From: Chthonomonadales bacterium
GTDB taxonomy: Bacteria; Armatimonadota; Chthonomonadetes; Chthonomonadales; CAJBBX01
NCBI GenBank assembly: GCA_013360745.1
Contig: JABWBA010000025.1
Coordinates: 1-43,128 of the forward strand
DNA: 43,128 nucleotides
Direction: 5' to 3'
Position numbers and translations under genes: made by a program. The notes under the pieces were generated by a model. That model was given only the letters and a program-made list of their open reading frames with translations. It had not been told where the DNA came from and made no database searches. The stretch's first letter is position 1, and every line of letters begins with the position of its first letter. Below are positions 31,645 to 40,357 of this stretch, in pieces.

Positions 31645-33093
31645 TTGAGCCTTTCACCGGGCGCGATGCCCGAACTGATACAGGCGGGCATGGGCGCCTA
31701 TATCTCGTGCTCCCGCCTGGCCAATGTAACAGCACGTCTGGGAGCCCTCGGCGTCGTCTCGTCCGTCGGTCTCCGTCACATCATTCCCGAGCAGATCCGC
31801 AGCGGCGACGAAGTGGCGATCTCGCTCGCACGAACTTTCCCCATCGCTCGATACGTCGAGGAACTCCTATCCTACGCTCCGGGTGGGAGCCGGCATAAAC
31901 GAGCCATACCGATCGATGTTCCCGACCCGATCAAGGGCGCGTTCGCCAAGAGGCTGAGTGTGATCTCGGCCTATGTCGAGGTCGCACGGGCCAAACTCGG
32001 ACACCGCGGGTTCGTGGGCATCAATGTCATGTGGAAATGCTCCCTTACCGTCCTTCCGAGCATCTATGGAGCGCTGCTCGCCGGTGTCGATGCCTTTCTA
32101 TGCGGAGCCGGCGTACCGATGGAGCTTCCTGATATCGTGGGACGCATCCGAAGAGGCCAGCGCCTCGACTACGAACCGCTGACCGGTACCGGCACCCACG
32201 TGCACATGGACATCTCGGAGGATGGCGCAGAGAATCTTCTGCGCGATACGCCTGAACCGAGCCTGCTGCCGATTCTCTCCAACTTCGCGTTCTGCAAACG
32301 GCTGCTCGACACCTGGCAGAAGCGCTATGAAGGCGCCACACCCACGGCATTCGTTCTCGAGAACCATGCGGCGGGCGGACATAACGCACAACCACGCGAC
32401 AAAGTCGCCTTTGGCGAGTCCGATGACATCGACGCCTACTTCGATAAGGTGATGGAACTCGGAGTTCCGGTCTACGTGGCCGGCGCCTTCGCCGAGGGTG
32501 GTTCCAGAAACGATCTTCTTTACTGGCAAGGCCGGGGCGCCCAGGGTATTCAGGTCGGATCACGCTTCGCGCTGACCGATGAATCGGGGATGCGCAGCGA
32601 CCTGAGGGATCGCGCTGTCGAGGCGCAAGCAGAGGGAACGCTCGAAATCCGTACCGATCCCCGGCTATCGCCAACCGGGTTTCCGTTCAAGGTTGTTTCG
32701 ATGAAGGGGACGCTCAGTGAGCCGGAGATCCAGGCATCCCAACGGCGCGCCTGCGATCTCGGATATCTGCTCCAATCCAAGAGGATCCAGCGGCCTGACG
32801 GCACTGAGCACGAGGTCTATCTGTGTCCGGCCATGCCGATCCACACCTATCTCGCTAACGGCGGCGCCATCGAGGACACCGAAGGACGGGCCTGCCTGTG
32901 CAACGCTCTCCTTGTTACCGCCGGCTTCGAGAAGGAGGGCCGCGTGCCGCTGGTCACCCTCGGCGAAAGCGCAGCGGTCGGGCCGGTGAAACGGTCTGCC
33001 CGCGAGGTCGTCGAGGACATCCTGACGCCCGAGCGCGCCGCCGACAACGAACGACGTCTGGCGTTGCGGGAGCCCATCCCCGTCGCGTCGTAG
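31645..33093 (+). CDS. Nitronate monooxygenase/2-nitropropane dioxygenase-family FMN protein
   Basis: NMO-family TIM-barrel flavoproteins oxidise nitronates or act as related FMN oxidoreductases. The frame starts at TTG 31645; ATG 31666 (Met8) is likely better because the family usually starts just before 'P-x-IQAGMG', here 'MPELIQAGMGAYIS'. The product is about 480 residues, longer than the usual 320-380. Visible features are 'LGALGVVSSVG', 'VGINVMWK', 'NHAAGGHNAQP' near the catalytic His position, and the FMN phosphate-binding 'VAGAFAEGGSRNDLLYWQGR' followed by 'GAQGIQVGSRFALTDESG'. An additional C-terminal part has several Cys ('LCPAMPIH', 'CLCNALLVTAG'). The real substrate is unclear. It ends 19 bp before a good terminator. 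Confidence 0.85.
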   Translation: MSLSPGAMPELIQAGMGAYISCSRLANVTARLGALGVVSSVGLRHIIPEQIRSGDEVAISLARTFPIARYVEELLSYAPGGSRHKRAIPIDVPDPIKGAFAKRLSVISAYVEVARAKLGHRGFVGINVMWKCSLTVLPSIYGALLAGVDAFLCGAGVPMELPDIVGRIRRGQRLDYEPLTGTGTHVHMDISEDGAENLLRDTPEPSLLPILSNFAFCKRLLDTWQKRYEGATPTAFVLENHAAGGHNAQPRDKVAFGESDDIDAYFDKVMELGVPVYVAGAFAEGGSRNDLLYWQGRGAQGIQVGSRFALTDESGMRSDLRDRAVEAQAEGTLEIRTDPRLSPTGFPFKVVSMKGTLSEPEIQASQRRACDLGYLLQSKRIQRPDGTEHEVYLCPAMPIHTYLANGGAIEDTEGRACLCNALLVTAGFEKEGRVPLVTLGESAAVGPVKRSAREVVEDILTPERAADNERRLALREPIPVAS

Positions 33094-33111
33094 ACGGCGC
33101 CCGGGATCACC

Positions 33112-33150
33112 AAGCGGTTCCTGTCGCGAATACCGATCGGAACCGCTTTT
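33112..33150 (+). terminator. Intrinsic terminator of the NMO-like gene
   Basis: AAGCGGTTCC (33112-33121) pairs perfectly with GGAACCGCTT (33139-33148) around a 17-nt loop, with TTTT spanning 33147-33150. It lies 19 bp after the stop at 33093 and in the 79-bp gap to the convergent membrane-protein gene. In the minus direction there is no T-run after the stem, so it acts mainly for the plus strand. Confidence 0.7.
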
Positions 33151-33172
33151 CCATTATCCAGCAATCCAATCC

Positions 33173-35101
33173 CTAGCGTTGCAGCTCGAGCTTGCCGACG
33201 TCCGTCGTTCCTCCGGGTGTATCGATGTATATCGGCAGTGCGGCTCGCGGATCGTTCGTTATCGTAAGCTCACGAATATCTCCTCGACGCGGCGCCTGAA
33301 TCAGATAGAGCAGTCGGTACTGGCCTTCGCGGATACCGTTGAGTTCGAACCTGCCGAGCGCATCCGGACGAGCGCTTCGGATAATCTCGCGCAGGGCGAA
33401 CGGAGCAATCGGACGCCATCTACCGGGCGCCGTCATCGACGCCAGAACCGATGAGCCCGCAGGCGCCAGCGCCGCGCGCGGATCGAGCCCATCGATGGCT
33501 CCAACGATCGTCCCCGCGACACGCCCCTGCAGACCCCTGCGCCGTTCTTCGGCCCGCTCACGCGCTCGCCCAGCCGGCAAGCCGGCATCGGCATACCAGC
33601 GCAGCGCATCGGCGGTATCTCCGGCAAACGCGTATAAATCGCCGATCGGCAACCGCGTATCATCGGTCGGAAACCCAATGACACCGCCGCGCTGGAAGAG
33701 CTTGAAGGCCTCACGACGAACTCTCCGACGATCGGGGCTTCCGGTTGCGATGGCAAGGTCCTCGATCAACAGCCGTAGGAACATCGGTTCGCCAAGATGC
33801 CGGACCGCTTCTGCAGCGGTCTCGACACGCAGCCACGGATCACCATTGAGGCAGGCGCGGTCATAGAGCGCTGCGAATGCGGCAGGCGCCAGGGCAGTGC
33901 GGTAACCCCGGGCCTTGAGATGAGATCGAATGCGCCGAAGATGCGCCGGGTTGAGCGGGATGCCCGAGAACCCATGGGACAAGGTTCGGAGCACACGGCC
34001 CGAACCCGCAGTCGGAAGATACAGCATGATCCCACCGTCTTCGCTCCCGGCTCGTTGCCACCAGGTCGGCTCCAGAGGAACAGAACGTACGAAGTCGGCG
34101 TCGTAGCGAGCGGCAGTGTATCGGGGTAGCCAGACATTCCCCCAAAATGCGAGGCCGATTGCGCCGAGACAGGCCACACAGGATTGGACGGCGCCACGCG
34201 CGCTCCTGCGCCCGAGCCCGATCGCCCCAAGACACAATAGTGCAGCCGCGAAAGCCGCACTCCCCAGCCATGCAAGAGCCGCCGGTCGCCAGGCGCTCTC
34301 ACCGACGCCGCCGAGTAGGCGTACAAGGCGGATCCAGCGCTCTGGAGGCGCCGCCATCAAACCGTACATCGCAACCCAGACGATCAGGCCAAAGAGCGAG
34401 CCGCGAAATAACAGCGAAAGGGCTTCCCGCGCGCGTGGCAACAGATAGTTACCACTGTCGCAGTCACCGACGAAGCCGCTCCGCGCAAGGCTCAACCATA
34501 GACCGGCGCTGACCAGGGCTGTGGACGGCAGGGCGTCGGGAATCCATCGGGGTACAAAGCCGGATACCAGCGCCCAGAGCAGATAGATCACGACGAGAAC
34601 CGGTACAACGGTGACAAAGGCCTTGATCAACGGTGCGGTGTGCATATACGTCCGAACCAGAATCCGGCTGTTCCAATCCACTCCCGTGGACAATCGAAAT
34701 GTCGGATTGATCGCTTTGATCAGGCAATAAGCGCCACAGCCGGCGAAGAACAAGTAGAGCGTGAGCGCGGCGGCCAGCGGCAGACTGCCCAGGGCGGTGA
34801 GCAGACGATAGGTGAACGGGCTCCATAGCAGCGCCGACGGAACAGGCTGTGTATCATCCGGGATCGGCTGGATGTTCAACGGCGACCCATCCCAGAGAAG
34901 CATGGCGCACGTATACTGCGCCAATGGTATAAAGGCCGCACCAATGGCCGCGAAGATCGATACAGCAACGAGGCTGTACAGATCCGCGTTCGACTTCGTC
35001 GGTTGCGCAGGGGGAGCCGTTTCGGCCAGAGCCGCCGTTATCTCGGAGGAACCGGCCCCACCGCTGGCTCGCTCGGCCTCGGTAGTGGAGATCTCCGTCA
35101 C
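33173..35101 (-). CDS. Polytopic membrane protein with soluble C-terminal domain, unknown function
   Basis: GTG 35101 overlaps the stop of the Gfo/Idh/MocA gene (GTGA), so it is probably coupled to it. The 642-residue product starts with a polar Ala/Glu/Thr-rich segment (about 1-37), then about seven hydrophobic segments between 40 and 325. 'FFAGCGAYCLIKAINPTFRL' and 'RSGFVGDCDSGNYLLPRARE' lie in the loops; a Yip1/DUF-like permease fold is possible but not certain. The remaining ~300 residues are soluble: an alpha-helical HEAT/TPR-like part ('ETAAEAVRHLGEPMFLRLLI', 'YAFAGDTADALRWYADAGLP') and an end resembling a carboxypeptidase-regulatory beta-sandwich ('GRFELNGIREGQYRLLYLI'). No function is recognised. 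It may be unrelated to the sugar genes despite the overlap. Confidence 0.85.
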   Translation of the reverse strand: MTEISTTEAERASGGAGSSEITAALAETAPPAQPTKSNADLYSLVAVSIFAAIGAAFIPLAQYTCAMLLWDGSPLNIQPIPDDTQPVPSALLWSPFTYRLLTALGSLPLAAALTLYLFFAGCGAYCLIKAINPTFRLSTGVDWNSRILVRTYMHTAPLIKAFVTVVPVLVVIYLLWALVSGFVPRWIPDALPSTALVSAGLWLSLARSGFVGDCDSGNYLLPRAREALSLLFRGSLFGLIVWVAMYGLMAAPPERWIRLVRLLGGVGESAWRPAALAWLGSAAFAAALLCLGAIGLGRRSARGAVQSCVACLGAIGLAFWGNVWLPRYTAARYDADFVRSVPLEPTWWQRAGSEDGGIMLYLPTAGSGRVLRTLSHGFSGIPLNPAHLRRIRSHLKARGYRTALAPAAFAALYDRACLNGDPWLRVETAAEAVRHLGEPMFLRLLIEDLAIATGSPDRRRVRREAFKLFQRGGVIGFPTDDTRLPIGDLYAFAGDTADALRWYADAGLPAGRARERAEERRRGLQGRVAGTIVGAIDGLDPRAALAPAGSSVLASMTAPGRWRPIAPFALREIIRSARPDALGRFELNGIREGQYRLLYLIQAPRRGDIRELTITNDPRAALPIYIDTPGGTTDVGKLELQR

Positions 35102-36450
35102 GAATACGGATTTCTACCCACGACTGCCTGCTTCTCCCGGTCGAAATAGACCGCACGCCCCGTACGATAGGCGATGACGGACAGCGCAATGGGCACCATC
35201 ACCCGGTACGCGAGATCGGCGTTCATGGTTGGCTGCTGACGAGATCGTATGCAGTCGAGCCAGTTGCCAAGATGATCATAGGCGAAGCGGGGCGACACTC
35301 GGATCTCATCGAGCACGGTACGGTCGCCGTCCTTATGGGTGATCAGTTCGGCGCCCTTATAACACTCAAGGCTCTGGGCGAGCTCCATCATCGGTCCGCG
35401 GAAGGCGTTCTGCGGTCGTACGATCATGCCCGGGCCGCCGGGCGTCAGCACGGCCTTCTGGCCCCGAACGGTGTCGGGTATCCCGTCGTCGCATTCCTGG
35501 CTGCCGATCATGAAACAGGTGCTCTGATTCGGGTAGTCGGCCTGGATGGTAAAGAGAGTCGGCACCTCTCGATGGTCGTTCTGGAGATTATGGATCGGCT
35601 GTCCGCCGTTGGCGGTCACCCTGTAGGGGAGGTCGTGGCCGATCGAGAGCGCAAGATGGGCGTAGACATGATAGAGCAAGTCCGTTGCCAGTCCGCCGCT
35701 ATAGTCCCAGTACTTCCGGAATCGGCTGTAGCGTTCTGCGTCATAGGGCCGTTTCGGCGCAAGGCCGAACTTGTGTCCCAGCCATAGGTCCCAGTCCAGG
35801 TCGACTCCCGGCTTGCATGGCTGGATACCCCAGTTCCAATCGCCGTTGGGGTCGTTCCGAAAGGCGCCGCCCTGCAGCCAGATAACCGGACCGATGCCGC
35901 CCCCTTTGATGATCTCGCCGGCGGTCCACCAGTTGCCGTCGGAGCCCGATCCTGCCCCGCATTGCAGCACTTTCCCCGTTTCCCGCGAGACCTGCGCTAC
36001 CTCCTTCGCCTGCTCCCAGTAGAGGGTCAGGGGCTTTTCACAGTAGACATCCTTGCCGGCTCGCATGGCGTCGATGGTCTGTTTGGAATGCCAGTGGTCC
36101 GGTGTGGCGATGACTACGGCGTCAACGCCCGGCTGAGCCAGCAGCTCCCGATAATCCCGATAGCCTCTGGCGCGACCGCCGGTGTCTCGAACCCGATCTT
36201 CGGTTCGACGATCCCAGACGTCACAAACCGCGACGATCTCGATCCGATCCGAACGCTGCTGGAACTCCCGAAACAGGGCCGAGCCGCGGCCGCCGACACC
36301 GATGAAGCCCAGGCCTATCTTGCTGTTGGCCTGAGTCGATGCCGCCTGCGCCGACCTCGCGAGGCCCGTGGTGGCCGCGCCGGTCATCGCGGCTGCGGTG
36401 AGAGAACCAAAGACGAACGTCCTGCGACTGGTTCGTTGATCCTGATCCAT
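35098..36450 (-). CDS. Gfo/Idh/MocA-family oxidoreductase, Tat-exported
   Basis: These NAD(P)-dependent enzymes oxidise or reduce sugars and inositols, and many use a tightly bound cofactor. GGGAGGATG precedes ATG 36450. The 450-residue product has a twin-arginine leader ('SRRTFVFGSLTAAAMTGAA', Arg9-Arg10) with likely cleavage near 'AQAAS'. The Rossmann motif is 'IGLGFIGVGGRGSALFREF', followed by 'VDAVVIATPDHWHSKQTIDA' and 'GKDVYCEKPLTL', whose Glu-Lys-Pro is the family's active-site motif. The C-terminal part contains 'YWDYSGGLATDLLYHVYAHL' and 'LGNWLDCIRSRQQPTMNADL', typical of the planctomycete/armatimonadote secreted subgroup. Export folded with cofactor fits the Tat signal. It lies 75 bp after the second dehydrogenase gene, in the same apparent operon. 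Confidence 0.94.
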   Translation of the reverse strand: MDQDQRTSRRTFVFGSLTAAAMTGAATTGLARSAQAASTQANSKIGLGFIGVGGRGSALFREFQQRSDRIEIVAVCDVWDRRTEDRVRDTGGRARGYRDYRELLAQPGVDAVVIATPDHWHSKQTIDAMRAGKDVYCEKPLTLYWEQAKEVAQVSRETGKVLQCGAGSGSDGNWWTAGEIIKGGGIGPVIWLQGGAFRNDPNGDWNWGIQPCKPGVDLDWDLWLGHKFGLAPKRPYDAERYSRFRKYWDYSGGLATDLLYHVYAHLALSIGHDLPYRVTANGGQPIHNLQNDHREVPTLFTIQADYPNQSTCFMIGSQECDDGIPDTVRGQKAVLTPGGPGMIVRPQNAFRGPMMELAQSLECYKGAELITHKDGDRTVLDEIRVSPRFAYDHLGNWLDCIRSRQQPTMNADLAYRVMVPIALSVIAYRTGRAVYFDREKQAVVGRNPYS

Positions 36451-36525
36451 CGTATCATCCTCCCAATGGTATACGCATGTTTCGGTTCCATATGGTGTAT
36501 CGTGCGCGAACGTCCGGCGGTACGG

Positions 36526-37569
36526 CTAGGCGTGCGGGTGCAGAGCGACCTTCATGCCTCGGCGTTCCTTCATCACCGCCAGACCCTCCGAAATCCGCGA
36601 TAGCGGGAATGTGTGCGTGATCAGCGGTTGAACACGAACCGCACCCTGTTCGAGGAGCCGTACCGCCATTTCGTGGTGTCGCGGTACGCAGCCGTGGGAG
36701 CCCGTGACAAAGCACTCCTTGTAATGGATCGTATTCGAGAGGATCGACATCCGTCGAGCATCGCTCGGGAGACCGCCGAACAGATTGACGACGCCCCGAT
36801 GCGCCACCATCTCGATCGCCTGTTCATGGGCTTCCACGGATCCGCAAGACGTAATCACGATATCCGGCCCGTCACCACGGGTCGCCTCCTGGCACCGTTC
36901 CACAATGTTCCCATCATCGGGCGTGAAGTAGGCATCGGCGCCGTAGGACCGGGCAAGGTCCAGCCGCAGGCCCGGGCGTTGGACCCCGATGACTCTGTCC
37001 GCTCCCATAGCGCGAGCAAGGTCGATCAGCATACAGCCGATCGGCCCCAGACCGATGATCACCACGCTCTTCCCGAGGGCCATACCGGCGAGTTCGAGGC
37101 CGTTGATGGCGCACGCCAGAGGCTCCGCAAGTGCCGCCTCGTCGAAGCTCAACCCGTCGGCGATCCTGGTCACCGGGCCTTGTTCCAGAACGAGACGGGA
37201 GAGAGGCAGGTATTCGGCAAATGCTCCCGGCAGTTGATAGCCGATCGCGTAGTTGATCGCGCAGTTATTGCCCAGACCGTTCCGGCACCAGCGACACTGG
37301 CCACATGGGACATCCGCCCCGATGGCGACACGATCGCCCACCCGCACACGCGTGACAGCCGAGCCCGCTTCCACGACGACGCCTGCGCATTCGTGACCGA
37401 TCACCGCAGGCGGGCGGACGCGCGGATTTCCGTGTTGAAGGATCCGCATGTCGGAACCGCAGATCGCCGCCGCCTCAACCCGTACGAGGGCCGAATGATC
37501 GTCGACTTCGGGATCCGGCACATCTCGGTAGATCAGATTGCCCGTCGCCTCCAGTACCGACGCTTTCAT
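36526..37569 (-). CDS. Zinc-dependent medium-chain dehydrogenase (sorbitol/threonine dehydrogenase-like)
   Basis: This cytosolic enzyme should oxidise a secondary alcohol, probably of a polyol or sugar acid, with NAD. The 347-residue product has the catalytic zinc ligands Cys37 ('ICGSD') and His59-Glu60 ('GHE'), and all four structural zinc cysteines 89, 92, 95 and 103 ('CGQCRWCRNGLGNNC'). The Rossmann fold is marked by 'VVIIGLGPIGCMLIDLARAM'. The start ATG 37569 overlaps the stop of the first dehydrogenase gene (ATGA). With another MDR next to it, it probably acts on a neighbouring step of one pathway. The specific substrate is not readable from sequence. Confidence 0.93.
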   Translation of the reverse strand: MKASVLEATGNLIYRDVPDPEVDDHSALVRVEAAAICGSDMRILQHGNPRVRPPAVIGHECAGVVVEAGSAVTRVRVGDRVAIGADVPCGQCRWCRNGLGNNCAINYAIGYQLPGAFAEYLPLSRLVLEQGPVTRIADGLSFDEAALAEPLACAINGLELAGMALGKSVVIIGLGPIGCMLIDLARAMGADRVIGVQRPGLRLDLARSYGADAYFTPDDGNIVERCQEATRGDGPDIVITSCGSVEAHEQAIEMVAHRGVVNLFGGLPSDARRMSILSNTIHYKECFVTGSHGCVPRHHEMAVRLLEQGAVRVQPLITHTFPLSRISEGLAVMKERRGMKVALHPHA

Positions 37570-38654
37570 GGTTCCGCTCCTGCCTCAGTCTTCGGCTCTT
37601 CGCCGATCAACACCTTCATCCATGTCGTGTTGCGATGGTACATCGCCGCCAATAACTCGGGCGCGGATGCCAGGGACACGCGATGGCTGACCAGCGGATC
37701 GGGCGATAGACGAGCGGTCCTCATCGCGTCCAACGCCACATGCCAATCATCATCCGTGCGATGCAGGCTGTACCATGAGTTCCATACCCCCACGAGCGCC
37801 GCTTCCGTCCGGAGCAGGCGGGACAGAAGCGGGACCGGCAGGCTCACATCGGCGGACGGATTGCCGAGAGCCACAACGGTCCCACCTCGAGCCACCGATG
37901 CAAGGCACTGGCCGAGTGTGGCCGGTACGCCTGCGGCGTCAATGCAGACATCGGCCCCGCGCCCAGCGGTCCGATCCATCACCATCCGACTCGGTTCTGT
38001 ACCTCCGACACCGAATGCCTCCTGTACGCCGAATCTTCGTAGGAGATCCAGTCGATGCGCATCCGGATCAAACGCCAGGATGCGGCCTACGCCCATCACC
38101 TGCAGCCATTGCGCGGCCAGTTGACCGATGGGTCCAGCGCCGAACAACGCGATCGTCCTGCCCGTTAACGGGTGTCCCACGCGTCGGAGGGCATGCAGCG
38201 CAACGGCGGTCGGCTCGGTCATGGCGGCCGCTTGAAGCGAAACGCCGTGCGGGATCTTGCGGATATTGCGGGCTGGAGCGAGCACGTACTCCGCCATCGC
38301 TCCGTCTCGTCTGGATCCGATGTAATCGTAATCTCGACATTGGGCATAAACGCCGACCTCGCATGCGTCGCACCGCCCGCACCAGAGCAGAGGATAGACC
38401 ACAACCCGGTCCCCGCAATGTAGATCAGCTGCTTCGTCACCGAGAGCCGCAACCGTTCCGCTGAACTCATGTCCCGGGATCAGCGGATGGCGATGCGCTC
38501 CCGTCGTGAAGATGCGGGGGAGATCCGAACCGCAGACGCCGCACCACGCGACCCGGATCAGCGCCTCGGAGGGGCCGGGAGTCGGCACAGGAATCTCCTC
38601 ACAGCGCAGATCGCCGGGAGCGTGCAGCGCCAGGGCCAGCATCGTTTCAGGCAT
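37566..38654 (-). CDS. Zinc-dependent medium-chain dehydrogenase, galactitol-1-phosphate 5-dehydrogenase-like
   Basis: The 362-residue product resembles the GatD subgroup in 'VAWCGVCGSDLPRIFTTGAH', 'PLIPGHEFSGTV' and 'YDYIGSRRDGAMAEYVLAPA'. Catalytic zinc ligands Cys41, His62 and Glu63 and structural cysteines 92, 95, 98 and 106 ('CGRCDACEVGVYAQC') are intact. The cofactor motif is 'IALFGAGPIGQLAAQWLQVM'. GatD enzymes oxidise galactitol-1-phosphate to tagatose-6-phosphate, but close homologues use other polyols, so I do not give a symbol. ATG 38654 overlaps the epimerase fusion by 8 bp; ATG 38642 (Met5) is an alternative. No phosphotransferase genes are nearby, so a phosphorylated substrate would need to come from elsewhere. 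Confidence 0.92.
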   Translation of the reverse strand: MPETMLALALHAPGDLRCEEIPVPTPGPSEALIRVAWCGVCGSDLPRIFTTGAHRHPLIPGHEFSGTVAALGDEAADLHCGDRVVVYPLLWCGRCDACEVGVYAQCRDYDYIGSRRDGAMAEYVLAPARNIRKIPHGVSLQAAAMTEPTAVALHALRRVGHPLTGRTIALFGAGPIGQLAAQWLQVMGVGRILAFDPDAHRLDLLRRFGVQEAFGVGGTEPSRMVMDRTAGRGADVCIDAAGVPATLGQCLASVARGGTVVALGNPSADVSLPVPLLSRLLRTEAALVGVWNSWYSLHRTDDDWHVALDAMRTARLSPDPLVSHRVSLASAPELLAAMYHRNTTWMKVLIGEEPKTEAGAEP

Positions 38655-40293
38655 CGCTGCGCCGCTCCAGGCCGTCCCGGATCCGTGCCCGTACTGTATC
38701 GAAGTTCGCGGTTAGCGTGCCTGCCCGGTGATAGACGCTGCTAGAGCCGCACACCAGCACATCAGCCCCTGCCGCCACCATCTCCGGAATGTTGGTGAAA
38801 CTCACGTTTCCGTCAACCTGGATCGGTATCGCACGCGCGTTGCGGCGAAGAAACCGCCGACAATCCGTGATCTTGTCGATGCACGCGGGTATATGGGCCT
38901 GGCCAGCGAAGCCCGGGTTCACGGTCATGATCAACACGTAATCCAATCGATCGAGGACGTGGCCGATCGTCTCGACGGGCGTCGCTGGGTTCAGCGCCAC
39001 GCCGGCCTTCATCCCAAGCTCCCGTATGCGACCGAGTGTCCGATCAAGATGTCGTGCGGATTCCTGATGAACGGACACCGAACTTACGCCCATATCAGCG
39101 AGGAGTGTAATAAAGAGCTCGTTATCCTCCACCATCAGGTGCACGTCGACAGGCGCCTGTGCGACATGCGCCACGGCTCGAACCGTTTCCAATCCCACGG
39201 GCATGTTCGGCGTGAAACGTCCGTCCATCACGTCAAGGTGCAGCCAATCAGCTCCCGCACGTTGCGCCTCCTCGACGGCGCTGCCGAGTCTCAACGCATC
39301 CGCGCACATCAACGACGGCGCGATGATCACGCCATCCTCCCTGCCTATTCGCGTTGAACACGGTTCATCAGGAGCGGAGCCCAGGACCCTGACGCAGTGC
39401 TCGAGCGATTCCCTTAGCTGGCCTTCGAGCAGACCGTCCGAATAGTCCCTTCCCAGCTTCGGGCCTCCGATTTCTAGGTACGCAATCAGCTCAGACACCG
39501 GAAGCTCGGACTGTCGTCGGCGCAGGAGCGCCACGACATCGGTCAGATCGATCACGCCTCTACCGCGCTCCGCAGAGCCAAAGCCGTAGGTAGCGGAATA
39601 TCGAGTGTCGGTGTTTTTCAGATGGAGTTCGGTGATGTACGGCAACCCGGCCTCCAACAGCGACCGATGGTCCCAGATCACGCGCCCCGAACCATCCGCG
39701 TAGCCATGCGCCACATCCGCGCACAGTCCGATATCCGCAGTCTCGTTCGGGCGATTACGGTGATACTCCTTCAGCTCGCCCGCGATGTGCGCGATCTCAC
39801 CGGGCAGCGTCGGAGGTTCGGCCAGACACGACATCGGTTCCAACGTCAATCGTTCGAGTCCGTTCGCGTGGGCCACATGCAGCAGACGCTTCATTGCGTC
39901 GAGATATCGCTGAACGCCTGCGGACTTCGTCTCCATCGCATCACGCAGTACCGCTCCCGCATTACTCCCCGCGGAACGTGCCCCGACCAGCGCGGCCACT
40001 TCGATAAGTCGTCGGTAGCTGGCTTCGGCAGCCTCCGCCCACCCCGGCTCGCCACGAAAAAACCCGCCCAACTCCCGGTGCGCGGTGAATACGCTGCTGA
40101 TACGAACGCCATGGTCCGCGGCCTCGTCGCGCAGACGGCGAAAGGCGTCGTCCGGCAGGTGGTACAGCTCGAAAAAGGAGCCCAGCTGCAGATCGGAAAC
40201 GCCGCACTCCCGCATGATCTTGAAGAGCCAGGGATAGGAATACCGGTATTCGATGGGATCCGATTTTACGCCTACTCGGAGGTGAACGGCCAT
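38647..40293 (-). CDS. Fusion of AP2Ec-type sugar isomerase/epimerase and ribulose-phosphate 3-epimerase
   Basis: Two TIM barrels are joined in one 548-residue chain. Residues 1-305 form a xylose-isomerase-like/AP2Ec domain (tagatose 3-epimerase type) with candidate metal ligands Glu152 ('LEPMS'), Asp193 and His196 ('CADVAHG'), His224 ('ELHLKNTD') and Glu274 ('AYLEIG'). Residues 320-545 form a ribulose-phosphate 3-epimerase domain with all expected catalytic residues: Ser327 ('IIAPSLMCAD'), His352 and Asp354 ('LHLDVMDGRFTPNM'), His385 ('VDVHLMVED'), Asp494 ('IQVDGNVS'), plus 'TVNPGFAGQ'. There is no frameshift or stop between them. It lies 64 bp after the YfhO-like gene and overlaps the GatD-like dehydrogenase, so it probably starts the sugar catabolic group. 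Both halves look active. Confidence 0.93.
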   Translation of the reverse strand: MAVHLRVGVKSDPIEYRYSYPWLFKIMRECGVSDLQLGSFFELYHLPDDAFRRLRDEAADHGVRISSVFTAHRELGGFFRGEPGWAEAAEASYRRLIEVAALVGARSAGSNAGAVLRDAMETKSAGVQRYLDAMKRLLHVAHANGLERLTLEPMSCLAEPPTLPGEIAHIAGELKEYHRNRPNETADIGLCADVAHGYADGSGRVIWDHRSLLEAGLPYITELHLKNTDTRYSATYGFGSAERGRGVIDLTDVVALLRRRQSELPVSELIAYLEIGGPKLGRDYSDGLLEGQLRESLEHCVRVLGSAPDEPCSTRIGREDGVIIAPSLMCADALRLGSAVEEAQRAGADWLHLDVMDGRFTPNMPVGLETVRAVAHVAQAPVDVHLMVEDNELFITLLADMGVSSVSVHQESARHLDRTLGRIRELGMKAGVALNPATPVETIGHVLDRLDYVLIMTVNPGFAGQAHIPACIDKITDCRRFLRRNARAIPIQVDGNVSFTNIPEMVAAGADVLVCGSSSVYHRAGTLTANFDTVRARIRDGLERRSDA

Positions 40294-40357
40294 TAGAGAT
40301 CAACTCGCTCCGTCGGTAGGTCCCGCGATACGCTCAAAACCATGATCCGGGTCATCA

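Noticed and set aside
36613-38124. A 503-codon open frame on the plus strand
   Set aside because: It is antisense to two well-supported zinc dehydrogenases and its product is rich in Arg/His without any family motif, as expected for a GC-rich shadow frame.
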